64,000 nucleotides of DNA from Delphinapterus leucas. Taxonomy: Eukaryota; Chordata; Mammalia; Artiodactyla; Monodontidae. The notes beneath the pieces are model-generated. The model saw only the letters and a list, made by a program, of their open reading frames with translations. It had not been told where the DNA came from and searched no databases. The stretch spans positions 4,187,109 through 4,251,108 of the forward strand of contig NW_022098043.1 in the NCBI RefSeq assembly GCF_002288925.2, given 5' to 3'. A program made the translations under genes and the position numbers. Positions 52,215 to 61,604 of the stretch are shown here, in pieces (the stretch's first letter is position 1; the number at the start of each line of letters is the position of its first letter).

Positions 52215-52360
52215 GTTAAAGAGGCAGCAGACTGTAGGGATGAAGGATATGGAGCCAGAGAGGCCCAGGTTCAAACGCTAGCTCTGCCAAGCCTAGGGTG
52301 GCCTCAGGGAAATGAGTTCATGTACCTGTTTCCTCACCTGTAAAATAGGAACAAAACAGT
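52215..52360 (+). repeat. MIR SINE
   Basis: GGAGCCAGAGAGGCCCAGGT near 52251, TTCAAACGCTAGCTCTGCCA near 52271, CCTGTTTCCTCACCTGTAAA near 52326. Confidence 0.85.
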
Positions 52361-52725
52361 TTAGACTGCCTTAACTGGCCTCCATTCAACGAATTCTCTG
52401 GATTTATAAACATTCTCCTTTCCTTTGAAAGGCAGACTAACGGGTGTCACAATGTTCCGAATGTTCCCAGGCTGGCCGGCTACTGCCCAGTGCCATCAAG
52501 GTCCTCCTGCTGGCTCGGTGAGGCCTGTCCCCGAACCCGTAGCTGCCAGTTGTAATTGCTAAACCAATGCGACATGAGTGAGAGTGGGGCAGAGAGTTGG
52601 TGTGTCTCTGAAAGCTAAGAAAGGGCCTTGGAAAGATCCAATGAAGGAGAGCTGTCCTAAAAAGAAAACAATGCTCAGTTAGGTGTGGGCAAGACAACCA
52701 TAAAAGACTGGAGGAAACAAGAGTT
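52361..52725. other. Non-repetitive stretch
   Basis: No repeat or gene recognised. The 175-codon antisense frame at 52437-52964 starts inside the CHR-2 SINE and is not a gene. Confidence 0.45.
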
Positions 52726-52739
52726 AAAAATCCACTGGA

Positions 52740-52945
52740 GGGCTTCCCTGGTGGCGCAGTGGTTGAGAGTCCGCCTGCCGATGCAGGGGACACGGGTTCG
52801 TGCCCCAGTCCGGGAAGATCCCACATGCCGCGGAGCGGCTGGGCCCGTGAGCCATGGCCGCTGAGCCTGCGCGTCCGGAGCCTGTGCTCCGCAACGGGAG
52901 AGGCCACAACAGTGAGAGGCCCGCGTAAAGCAAAAAAAAAAAAAA
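52740..52945 (+). repeat. CHR-2 SINE (cetacean tRNA-derived)
   Basis: Complete copy beginning GGGCTTCCCTGGTGGCGCAG, with the ATGCCGCGGAGCGGCTG core and A tail. Target-site duplication AAAAATCCACTGGA at 52726-52739 and 52946-52959, identical. It looks one of the least diverged copies. Confidence 0.97.
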
Positions 52946-52959
52946 AAAAATCCACTGGA

Positions 52960-53334
52960 AACATGTTGAATTAGGCATAGGTTAAAACTTGGTGGGGGGT
53001 GTTTTTAAAAATCCAGAAGGATTCTGCTTACAGGTTGCTTGACAAGCATCTCTAAGTCTCCCTCCACTTGAAAGAAACCCAAATGGGGACCATCAACTCT
53101 GCTGCACAGGTTTGTTTTATGCAAGAAAAATAAGGTAGGACTTTGGCCAGAGGCCCAGGTCTCAAAGAGTCTTGGCCCTTCAGCCAAAGATCATCTAATA
53201 AATATAACTTGTACACGAGTTATGTTTGATGTAATGCCTATTTTATGTATCATAAGATGTCCCGCTTTAAATATTTTTTTTCTAGTAACAGACCACTGGT
53301 TTTGCTCTCATTCGATAAGAGATTTCTTCTATTA
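52960..53334. other. Non-repetitive stretch
   Basis: AT-richer DNA with no recognised repeat or gene. Confidence 0.4.
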
Positions 53335-53452
53335 AAAGTACTTACCTCATGGGGCGGATGTAAGAACTGAACGAGGTAACACATGCAAAGAATTTGGTGC
53401 AATGCCTGGTACACAGCAAATGTTCTGCAAATACTAGCTATTTTAATTATCT
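53335..53452 (+). repeat. MIR SINE 3' half
   Basis: ACTTACCTCATGGGGCGGAT near 53341, GAACGAGGTAACACATGCAA near 53370, TGCCTGGTACACAGCAAATG near 53403. Confidence 0.8.
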
Positions 53453-53454
53453 TC

Positions 53455-53562
53455 AAATCCAGTCCTCCACTTGGCAGATGAGAAAACTGAGGCTCAGGAG
53501 ACAAGTGACGTGCACACAGTCACAAAGTAAGAGGGCTACAGATCAAGGCCCACAAATGGATC
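53455..53562 (-). repeat. MIR SINE fragment
   Basis: GGCAGATGAGAAAACTGAGG near 53474, GTGCACACAGTCACAAAGTA near 53511. It lies head to head with the sense MIR on its left. Confidence 0.75.
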
Positions 53563-53829
53563 CTTGAATCCAAATCTGATTTCTGAATTGCGAGGGGCCT
53601 CTCCCTGGTCCGGAATTTTACAGGGGTAACGCTTCCCAGAAGAACAGTGGAATGCTGGCAGCAGGAAGGAAGATCACAGGCAGAGGGTGGGGCCTTCAGC
53701 ATCCCTCAGGGTCACACCCTGCCCTGGCCTTCCACCACCCACCCCACTCTGGGGGATACATGAGTCCTCCCTCTAGTTAAATTTACGTAAAACGCTAAGT
53801 TTCTCATCTCAGTGGCCCCTCTGTGTTCG
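53563..53829. other. Short unique stretch
   Basis: No repeat or gene recognised. Confidence 0.4.
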
Positions 53830-54040
53830 CTCACAGACCTCGTGTATTTTTATCTCAAAGAGTTTCATTATGTCTTTAATTACTTGTTTCCATGAATGTG
53901 TCCTCTAGCAGCCTGGGAGTCCCCGGGGAGCAGGCACCCGGTCTGATTCATCTCTCACGCCCGAGCCCAGCCCAGTACCTGGCACCGAGTGGGCACTTCG
54001 GAGATGTTTGTTGGACAAATGAGCACCTGAACAAATGTCA
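53830..54040 (+). repeat. L2 LINE 3' end
   Basis: TCTTTAATTACTTGTTTCCA near 53874, CAGCCTGGGAGTCCCCGGGG near 53910, CCAGCCCAGTACCTGGCACC near 53967, and GATGTTTGTTGGACAAATGA near 54003. Confidence 0.75.
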
Positions 54041-54694
54041 AATAACGGGGCGCCCTGGATTTCTTGCTGTCTCCACGCTAGACTTGGCAGGTGGGGCTGC
54101 AGCAGACAGAGATCTGGAAGACGCGGCGCCCTCCCGTTCCTTGTCTCCTCCTCTATCCCTCCAGCCTCCTCTTCCCAGGGAGCCCGAGAGACACAGGCAG
54201 GGCAGGGTGGCCGCTGGGAAACCCAGCCCTGGGGCGAAGCTCCTCTCTTCAGGGATGGCTGGGGTGCGGTGTGGGGCTTTGCCTCCGCTGAGTCACCTCC
54301 GTGGTGCAGGGGTGCTGACTCAGAAGGAGAGCGAGAAGGAGAACTTGACCAGTCTTCCTGGCTTCCACGGGTCCTGGGCCAGGCCGGGCGGGAGGAGGGG
54401 AGGGGCCCGGTGCAGGGAAGATGTTAGGACGCACGGAATGGATCTCAGGTCTCCTGGAGCAGCAGAGCCCTACACTAGCTGCACGGGGGACTGAGGCTTG
54501 GAAGAGGCAGCTGGGTGTGGTGGGGGAGGAGTCCATCCTGTCTTTACCTCCCCGCCTCCCTGAACCTCAGATTCTTCACCTTTAGCAAGAGGGTTAGACC
54601 CTACTCCCCTGCAGCCAACTCCCAGCTGGGTGCCAGAGCTTTTCCCAAAAGCTGCTCAGGCCTGGAAGGAAAGACCCATGACCAAGAGCTGCCA
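54041..54694. other. GC-rich non-repetitive stretch
   Basis: Contains the end of a 200-codon frame (53892-54494) that begins inside the L2, without domains, and several overlapping frames. No gene called. Confidence 0.45.
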
Positions 54695-54848
54695 GTGCTT
54701 GAGCGCCTACTGTGTGCCGGGGGCTGGCAGACCGTCTGTTTACAGATCTCATGTAGTCCTTATGCCAGCCCTCCAGGGCTTCCGTTTGCAGATGAAGAAA
54801 CTGAGGCTAACAGAGGCAGTGACTTGCCCCAGCTAAAGCCCTGAGCCA
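54695..54848 (-). repeat. MIR SINE
   Basis: TTGAGCGCCTACTGTGTGCC near 54699, GCAGATGAAGAAACTGAGGC near 54788, and CAGTGACTTGCCCCAGC near 54818. Confidence 0.88.
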
Positions 54849-55149
54849 AAGGGAAAGCTGCACCCAGGGTCTGCCTGCCCCAACGTCCTCCTCCTTGCCC
54901 ACTAGCCCCCAAAACTATTATGTTTTCCCCCACCTCCCCACACCCCAAGATGCTCACGCTTGGGAGGCCGGCCGCTGGTCCTTGTCCCCTCTTGGGTGTG
55001 AAGCCAAATGGCCACCTCACTGGCGAGCCTGTCTGGCTATCTGCAGCCATCACAGACCACCCCTCCCCGAAATCCCCGAGCCCCAAGTCGGTTGGACAGC
55101 TCTGGCGTAGGCATCCGATTTCCCTTTTATCGTTTTTCTTCCAACATCT
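54849..55149. other. Non-repetitive stretch
   Basis: No repeat or gene recognised. Confidence 0.4.
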
Positions 55150-55310
55150 TGCAGCAAATTTGAAGAATACAGATTTATGCAGAAAAGAAAAAAGAAATTC
55201 ATTCTTTATCCCCTCCAATACTAACATTCGGGTACATTTTATTCCAGTATCTATTTTATGCACATGTACCCACAGTTTTGTTTTTATAAAAACAGGATCG
55301 TTGGTCAACA
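55150..55310 (-). repeat. Old LINE fragment, probably L1M
   Basis: ACTAACATTCGGGTACATTT near 55220, CCAGTATCTATTTTATGCAC near 55244, and TTTTTATAAAAACAGGATCG near 55280 match an old antisense LINE 3' block. The subfamily is uncertain. Confidence 0.45.
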
Positions 55311-55464
55311 GACATTTCCTAAACCCTCACTGAGGGCAGGGGATGTGTGGTCTTCCTGGTCCATGGGCTCCTCTTCTGGTCTTGCTACCAGGTCCTGCTG
55401 GGCCGGGCAATGCTCCTGAGGCATTGCAGGTGCAGGAGAAGGTGGGCTCTAGGAGCCTGGGGCT
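55311..55464. other. Short unique stretch
   Basis: No repeat or gene recognised. Confidence 0.4.
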
Positions 55465-55675
55465 CTGTGGCTTAGCAGCTCTGAGCTTGAGCTTTGGAGG
55501 GGCAGATCTGGGTCACTGGCTGTGTGGCCATGGCTACGTCACTTGACATCTCTGAGGCTTGGCTTCCCCGCCTATAAAGTGATAATCACAGCACCTGTCA
55601 CGGTACAGGTTTGAGAACTAAACAGGCCAACGCATGTTTGGCACAAAGTCAGTGCTTGACGAATGTTCTGTCACG
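55465..55675 (+). repeat. MIR SINE, nearly full length
   Basis: GCTCTGTGGCTTAGCAGCTC near 55462, GGTCACTGGCTGTGTGGCCA near 55511, TCTCTGAGGCTTGGCTTCCC near 55549, GTGATAATCACAGCACCTGT near 55579, and GCACAAAGTCAGTGCTTGAC near 55640. Confidence 0.88.
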
Positions 55676-56343
55676 TTCTCTGTAGGTGGCGGGGCCTCTG
55701 AGCCAGGGTATTTCTCTTCCTGATGTTCTCAGGTTACAAAGCTGGATCCAGGTCGTGGGAGACGCTTAATGACAGTTCAGTGATTAAAATCTTGCCTGTT
55801 CAGCTTGAGGTCAGGGCCTGGAAAACCTTTCACCGCCCTGTGGTGTTTCCAAAGAGCATAGAATCTGGCCCCAGTCATCTTCCTTCCCGCGGGCTGTGAA
55901 CGTGGGTGTGATTCTCAACCGAAAACCCAAAGCAGACTTCAGAGCTGAAGACCACCAGCCAGTCTCCCTTTTGGTGACAACCACGACCCCTCTGAGTTTC
56001 ACTCCAGCTCCCCCCACATCCCCGGGCTCAGGTGGGGCATGCTCCCATGGGAGACACGCTGGGATTCAGGTGGGCTCACAGGTGCCAGCAGCACTTGGCA
56101 GCCGGCAGGTGCTCAGTAAATGAGCGAACCAGCCAGATGAGGGGGTGGGTACTGGGAACAATCGCGGGAAAAGAAATCTTTATCTTTCCTGCCCAAATTT
56201 CAAACCCCAGTGCTCACCCCAGAGCCTAAGGGTGCGTGAAGGACCCGGCAGGCTGGTGAGGTGCAGACCTCAGAGCGCCCTCAGTGACCCCTCCCTGGGC
56301 TCGGACTGCCTCATTCCTCACAGGACACCCCCCCCATTCCCTC
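55676..56343. other. Non-repetitive stretch
   Basis: A CAGCACTTGGCAGCCGGCAG and GGTGCTCAGTAAATGAGCG piece near 56090-56126 is a small MIR/L2 end. Nothing else recognised. Confidence 0.4.
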
Positions 56344-56522
56344 CTTTTTTAAAAGATTTTTTTAATGTGGACCATTTTTAAAGTCTTTATTGAATCTGTT
56401 ACGATATTGCTTCTGTTTTATGTTTGGTTTTTTTGGCGGGGAGGCATGTGGGATCCTAGCTCCCCGACCAGGGATCAAACCCACACCCCCTGCATTGGAA
56501 GGCGAAGTCAGGGAAGTCCCTT
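56344..56522 (-). repeat. Older cetartiodactyl tRNA SINE
   Basis: Antisense SINE: GTGGACCATTTTTAAAGTCT near 56367, CTTCTGTTTTATGTTTGG near 56411, GGCATGTGGGATCCTAGCTC near 56443, CCCTGCATTGGAAGGCGAAG near 56488, and AGGGAAGTCCC at 56511. About 15 bases of the tRNA part are missing after GGCGAAGTC. CATTCCCTC at 56335-56343 and 56523-56531 is the target-site duplication. Confidence 0.88.
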
Positions 56523-57089
56523 CATTCCCTCTTAAGTATCCCAGCTACCCCCTTTCCTGGGAGAATTTACTAGTGCACCCCGGATATATATGCTTTGACC
56601 CCAAAGGATGGCTGGCTAGTGAGGGACTTTTTGGCATCAAGGGAAGGTAGAGAATCTCTTGTAGGCAACCAACTGCTCCACCTACAGATAAAGCCCACCT
56701 CAGCGAAGTGTCAAAGCAACGGGTCTGCTCAGCAGTCCCCAGCGCCCCAGCTACCCAGCGTCTGGAGGCGGCTGACATGGAAGGTGCAGTAGGAATGGGG
56801 CTGGTGTCTCCGCGTGCTGAGAGCCGCTGTGTGGTCCTGGGCACGTGGCTGAGTCAAATGCCTTCAGGAGGCCCTCCCAGCCCCCCACCCAGTGATGGGC
56901 ACGGCCATGAGGACTGGGGGACAGAGAGGGCAGAGGGAGTGTCCCAGATCAAGGCAGGTGGGCACCCCACAGAGAAGCAGTGGGAGGTCATTTGGACTTA
57001 GGAATGGCATTGGCATTAACCGGGGAACGTGGAGCAAGATGAACAGTAATAACAATACGATGATGAGAATTGTCACAGGTCAAGGACAA
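56523..57089. other. Non-repetitive stretch
   Basis: No repeat or gene recognised beyond the duplicated site. Frames up to 99 codons overlap on both strands. Confidence 0.45.
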
Positions 57090-57460
57090 CAAGTGAGGAA
57101 ATCTGCTCAGATTATCTTGTCTAATCTTCACAATGACCCCTCTTGTGTGGCAGGCATTAAAGACCATGGAATCTGGAGTCAAATAGTTGGAGTTCAGATC
57201 CTGGCCCACCAAGCCTCGTTCCCTCATCGCCCACAAGATTTAAAAAGAGCCCCTACCTTCTGGGTGGTTGGGCAGTGTCTGTAAGGGATCACTTGGCACC
57301 GTGGCAGAGAGGAAAAGCTCAAATCATGTGATAATTAGTACTATGGATGCAGGGACGGAGGCTCAGAGAGACCAAGTCACTTGCCCAAGACCACCCAGCT
57401 AGTAAGTGGCAGAGTCAGAATTTGATCTTAGATCTCTCTGTGACTCAAAGCCCCACTCCT
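57090..57460 (-). repeat. MIR SINE, antisense, interrupted
   Basis: Left piece at 57090-57150 (TTGTCTAATCTTCACAATGA). Right piece at about 57335-57460 (CTATGGATGCAGGGACGGAG, TGCCCAAGACCACCCAGCTA, GAATTTGATCTTAG). A sense MIR lies between. Confidence 0.7.
57155..57300 (+). repeat. MIR SINE nested in a MIR
   Basis: AAGACCATGGAATCTGGAGT near 57160, AGTTGGAGTTCAGATCCTGG near 57185, and a diverged 3' part. Sense orientation within an antisense MIR. Confidence 0.65.
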
Positions 57461-57837
57461 CCCCAATGCCCCCTGCCCCAGTCTCTCTTGTGCCCCTTCT
57501 GTTCCTTCAGGAGAGTAAAGTACTCAAAACCACAGGTGCCCTAAAATGACATTCATTTTAGAGGACCAGAAAGGAGTGGAATTTGCTGGAAGTCACAGCG
57601 AGTCTGCGGTCTGGCCAGAACTGGACCCTCAGTTGGCAGACTCTCATGCCAGTGCCCCACACATGTCTCTGTACAGCCTGACGGTGGGGTCACCCCCTTT
57701 CCGGAACCGTGCACGACCCCGCCCTCACCTCCCTTGGGGCACAGGAAATGATGGCTACGATCCATTCCAAACCACAGGGGAAATTTTTGTCTGTGCTGGA
57801 CTAGAATCCGGCCAGAGCCCCAGGTCAGACGTTTCCA
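57461..57837. other. Unique stretch upstream of the promoter-like site
   Basis: CpGs become more frequent from about 57695 (CCGGAACCGTGCACGACCCCG). No repeat recognised. Confidence 0.45.
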
Positions 57838-57900
57838 GTCATATGCAAAGGGCGGGGGGTATATAAGCGGGGTAGGAGGGCGCGTTACACTCCCACAACT
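57838..57900 (+). promoter_or_regulatory. Candidate TATA core promoter
   Basis: Octamer-like ATATGCAAAG at 57841-57850, GC box GGGCGGGG at 57850-57857, TATA box TATATAAG at 57860-57867, and a predicted start about 28-32 bases on in ACACTCCCACAAC near 57887-57899. Order and spacing are those of a vertebrate RNA polymerase II core promoter on the + strand. It lies in a CpG-bearing patch and in no recognised repeat. The gene it would serve is not identified. Confidence 0.6.
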
Positions 57901-58717
57901 GTCTGGCCTTGGGACTTCCCTCGCCTGGTGCGGGTGGCTCTGAATCAGGAGAGCTTCCGAGCTGCGGACGGAGGCTCCTGACCTCACCTGCACAGACCAT
58001 CCTGGGGTCATGCACAAGCCGGGCCTTGGTCAGCTCAGCTCCAGCCTCAGATCAGAGCCAGTGCTGGGTCGGGGACAGCAGACAGACCTCCCCTGCTGGC
58101 TCAGCCCAAACTTTCTGTGCGACCCAGGACGGGTGACTTGTCCCCACCGACCTCCAGCTCCTCGCTGTCTCAAAATCTTTCCTAAACTCCTCTTCAGCGA
58201 TTCACAGGGAGCTTTCTTTCAAGCATTTCTGCCTTTCTTACAAGACCCAGCCTGCTGAACCCAGCACCAAGAGAAGAGCTGGGGGTAACTGTGGCTTTTC
58301 AGCCAAGCAGGTGCCTCTGGCTTCTCATCTGTTCACTCTCTGGGCTGGCACGAGGCAGTGAGCTCTCGAAGAAGCGATCCTAGCTCTGCAGACGGCAAAG
58401 GGCTGGGAAAGAACTGCAGGTGACTCATCCTTAGGTTGATCCAGAGGGCAGCTCTTGGCCCTGCCAAGGCCTAACAGGGCGCTGGCGCTCAGCTCTGGCC
58501 TGGTCTCTCCAGGGCTTTCCTAGGGGCTGCTTGGGTGGTAGCGGGCAGTGCCTGGGGCTGGCAGGGCTAAACCTAAGGCAGGGGTGGAATTGAAGCCAGA
58601 ATCAGATCTGGCTGGAGACAGACCTGAGCAGCTCCAGACAGACCAGAGCTGACTTCCAGGGCCCTCGATAAATCCCTTTGTTTCTGGTGGTGGGGTGGGC
58701 CACCAGGGCAGGGGACC
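57901..58717 (+). other. Putative 5' exon and flank of an unknown transcript
   Basis: Downstream of the TATA site. The first ATG is at 58010, opening 82 codons with no recognisable domain or signal peptide and only a fair start context. A TTG-started frame (57909-58136) overlaps. The transcript could be an untranslated first exon or a non-coding RNA. No splice donor can be fixed. Confidence 0.3.
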
Positions 58718-58870
58718 ACGAGTTAGGACACCTGGATTCTGGACGCTGCTCTGGCCTGACTTCCTCAGGCAGCGGGCACCTGGGATGAGTCCTTTGCCCT
58801 TGCTGGGCCTCAGCCTTCTTCTCTGTACAATGGGGAGATACCTATGATCCTGAAGACAGGGCAGGGAGTT
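58718..58870 (+). repeat. MIR SINE
   Basis: GGACACCTGGATTCTGGACG near 58726, GATGAGTCCTTTGCCCTTGC near 58783, and GGGCCTCAGCCTTCTTCTCT near 58804. Confidence 0.75.
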
Positions 58871-59099
58871 GGGAACGGACAGAGAGAGGGACTGAGTTTT
58901 CAGTGAATTTGTGTCTTTCTGCATGAGGTGGGCTGCTGTGGCCTCAGGGAAGACAGCTCTTCCTGTGTCTGAGCATTTCAGCAATAAGGCAGGCTGGGGG
59001 CGGGGCGGCTCAATTGCACAGTCTTCCGTCCATTTTCATGGTGCCTGGGCCCCCAGCACACACACCCCCACCCCAATCAAGTGAAACTCCCCTCTCCCA
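58871..59099. other. Short unique stretch
   Basis: No repeat or gene recognised. Confidence 0.4.
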
Positions 59100-59190
59100 C
59101 CTTCCTGAGTTGCTGTGTGACCTTGCCTCAGTCACTCCACATCTCTGGCCTCCATTTGGGTAATGGAGCTGCAAAGTCCTCAGCGAGGAG
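59100..59190 (+). repeat. MIR SINE fragment
   Basis: GTTGCTGTGTGACCTTGCCT near 59110, TCACTCCACATCTCTGGCCT near 59132. Confidence 0.65.
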
Positions 59191-59261
59191 CAGCCTGTTC
59201 TGGCCACATGCCACCCCTCCTGTGAGACCAACCAGCTAGGAGCGCCCTGGGGGATGGTGGA

Positions 59262-59332
59262 GGCCGAGTGCCTAGTTTCACAGATGCAGGAAACTGAGGC
59301 CCCAAGGGGGAGAGGCTGGCCATACCCACTCC
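59262..59332 (-). repeat. MIR SINE core fragment
   Basis: TTTCACAGATGCAGGAAACT near 59276 followed by GAGGCCCCAAGGGGGAGAGG. Confidence 0.75.
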
Positions 59333-60704
59333 TCATGCCCCGTTTTGCTCCCCATACACCCTTTCTCCCTCCCCTTCCAAGAGCATCCGAGTAATGCGGT
59401 AAATCTCACCCAAGTGGAGAGGCCTGCGGCTGGGGCTTTGGGTCCCCTCGCCCCAGCTTTCAAGTTCCCAGATGTCCCTGAGCCCCCATGTTCTCATCTG
59501 TGCTCTGGGCAGAGTGAGGGTGATGGGGGGGAGAGGGCTGACACCAATGTCCAAAATGGCCTCACTCTCTCTGGGGCCTGACCAGTGGCCCAGGCCTCTC
59601 TCCTGCCATCCTCCAGCTTCCTGGCTGCGGTGTCCCTCCTATCAGCTCTCCTCGTGCCTCCACAGGCTCGTGCTGCCCCTCACAAGGCCCCCAAGGCAGC
59701 CGGGAAAGGCAGGGAAGGAGGCGGCAGAGATGGCAGGCAGTGGGCACCCAAGCCCCAAGCATTTGCAGAGGTATTCAGAGCATTTGGTGTCAAAGGGAGT
59801 ATTCGCGTCCGTCAGCTGCACTGCTCTTGCTGGCATGGCCCCTCCGGTCCTCTGAACCATTCCTACCTGGTGGGTGGCGGCGTGACCTCTTCCATGGTCA
59901 TCTGTCCTTTCTTCCCCTGCTCCCTGCTGGCATGGCTACACACCCTGATCACTGCGTTGCCCCTGTCGGTGTGCCTGCTATGGCGGTGGCTCCTTCCACG
60001 AGCAGAAAGAGGGCCCCTTTGCTGGCACAGCTACTCCTGTGGTCAGGTAAGCTGCCCCCACCCCCACTGGCATGGCCGCTGGATCTGGGTGTGAGGCCAC
60101 GGCTTTCTGCATTCATGGCAGTACTCAAGGCACCTGCCAGACATCTGCAGACAGGAACTGCTGCACCTTCAACCAGGGCAGGACAGCCTTGCCTTCAGAT
60201 CCATCCCCCAGGGGGCCTCAGCTCCCCCATGCCCTGGGGACCCAAGATTGTGTGCTCCCCTCTGCCCTGGAACCTCTCTCTGTCCCCAACGCCATCCTGT
60301 GATGAGCACCATCCGCCCTGGCCCTGGTGACCTGTGGGCCCCCAATGACACAGCTGAATGCCCCTCTCTCTTGGGACCTCAGCCACTGCCAGAATGGCAG
60401 GGAGTGGGGGGCACAGCACATGCTCCCTCTCTCTTACTCCCCCAAAGTTCCAGTGCCGTAAGCAAATAGCCAGGGATTCCCACATCCGTGGAGGGGTAGC
60501 CACCTGCTGTCCTGGGAAAGTTGTCGCACGGCCCCTCTGGGACCCTCCTGTCAACTCTAAACCCTCAGTGAGCAGCAGGTCCCAGGGCCTGCCTTTCCCA
60601 GAGGTCACCAAAGGGAAGAAGGGAGGTTCCTGGAAAACCTCCCGGGCAAATGCTGCTCTGTGCTTCTCTCAGCCTCTGGCTGCCTTGGTGGCACTTCTTC
60701 AGTC
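59333..60704. other. GC-rich non-repetitive block
   Basis: About 1.37 kb with no recognised repeat. A 169-codon frame (59585-60094, GTG start) begins with a signal-peptide-like stretch (FLAAVSLLSALLVPPQARA), and a good acceptor-like CCTCCACAG ends at 59665. I do not recognise any protein. Other long frames overlap, and one reaches 196 codons at 59740-60330. No gene is called. Confidence 0.4.
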
Positions 60705-61055
60705 CACAGCCTTGGAAACCTACTGTGTGCCAGGTACTGTGCTCGCTTGGGGATGCAGCCACGAGGGGCCAGACCCGTCCCTATCCCGGGGACAGTCGCA
60801 GTCTGGGCAGGGACCCAGGCAGAAAACTGCACAAATCATGATTTAAGCAGTTGTGATTAGTATGCAGAGAGGTGCTGTGTGCCGTGAGGGCACGTAACAG
60901 AGCCAATCCTGGAAGGTTCCAGGAGGAAGTGACCTTCCAGCTGAGGTCTCAAGCTTGAGGAGGATATGGTCAGGCAAATGGGGGAAAAGTCAGTGCTTAG
61001 GCAGAGGAAACAGCATGTGCAAAGGCTCTGAGCAGAAGGGGCGTGCTCTTCATAG
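60705..61055 (-). repeat. L2 LINE 3' region
   Basis: ACCTACTGTGTGCCAGGTAC near 60718, CTTGGGGATGCAGCCACGAG near 60747, AGGAGGAAGTGACCTTCCAG near 60921, and ACAGCATGTGCAAAGGCTCT near 61010. Confidence 0.88.
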
Positions 61056-61109
61056 CTCCTGTAGTCCAGATCTTCATCAGCCACCGTCTGCCAAGCTCCT
61101 GGGACAGGC

Positions 61110-61345
61110 TGGCGCGGTAATTAATGGCTCGGGTTCTGGTGCCACATCACATGGGTTTGAATCTCACTTTGCACTTACTGGCTGTGAGATAATGTGGAAG
61201 TAACTTGACTCCCTGTGCCTCAGTTTCCTTATCTGTAAAATGGGAATAATACTAGTAAGCACTTCCTGGAGTTGTTAGGAAAATTAAATGCGATCATTCA
61301 TGTAAAATAAGCACCCAACAAACATTAGCAACTCTCATTAATTAT
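61110..61345 (+). repeat. MIR SINE, full length
   Basis: TTAATGGCTCGGGTTCTGGT near 61121, GGGTTTGAATCTCACTTTGC near 61153, GCCTCAGTTTCCTTATCTGT near 61218, GGAATAATACTAGTAAGCAC near 61243, AAAATTAAATGCGATCATTC near 61280. Confidence 0.93.
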
Positions 61346-61349
61346 AAAC

Positions 61350-61495
61350 CCCATCCATGTAGCACCTACTGTGTGTCAGGCACTGTGCTACACATTCTGC
61401 AGTTAATTTTCCCACAGATCTGAAAGCTTGGACTCACTGACCCTTTTCAGAGATGAGAAGACTGAGGGCAGAGGACCAAGTCACTAAGGTGGAGA
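61350..61495 (-). repeat. MIR SINE
   Basis: GTAGCACCTACTGTGTGTCA near 61359, GGCACTGTGCTACACATTCT near 61380, then TTTTCAGAGATGAGAAGACT near 61444. It abuts the sense MIR tail to tail. Confidence 0.8.
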
Positions 61496-61499
61496 TTGG

Positions 61500-61570
61500 T
61501 CGAGGTTCTGGAGGACTCAGGGGTGGCTTCTTGGAGGAGGTGGTGGCTGTGATGAGTTTTGAGGACGGCA
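61500..61570 (-). repeat. L2 LINE fragment
   Basis: GGTGGCTTCTTGGAGGAGGT near 61522 followed by GGTGGCTGTGATGAGTTTTG, an L2 antisense block. Confidence 0.5.
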
Positions 61571-61587
61571 CCCTCCCAGCCAGGCAG

Positions 61588-61604
61588 CCCCCCCCCCCCC
61601 CCCC
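61588..61604 (+). repeat. C homopolymer, 17 bases
   Basis: Uninterrupted C run. Length is prone to sequencing and polymerase error, and it creates Pro/Gly-rich artefact frames. Confidence 0.97.

Noticed and set aside
53892..54494. 200-codon + strand frame
   Set aside because: Starts within an L2 relic, has no domain and overlaps other long frames.
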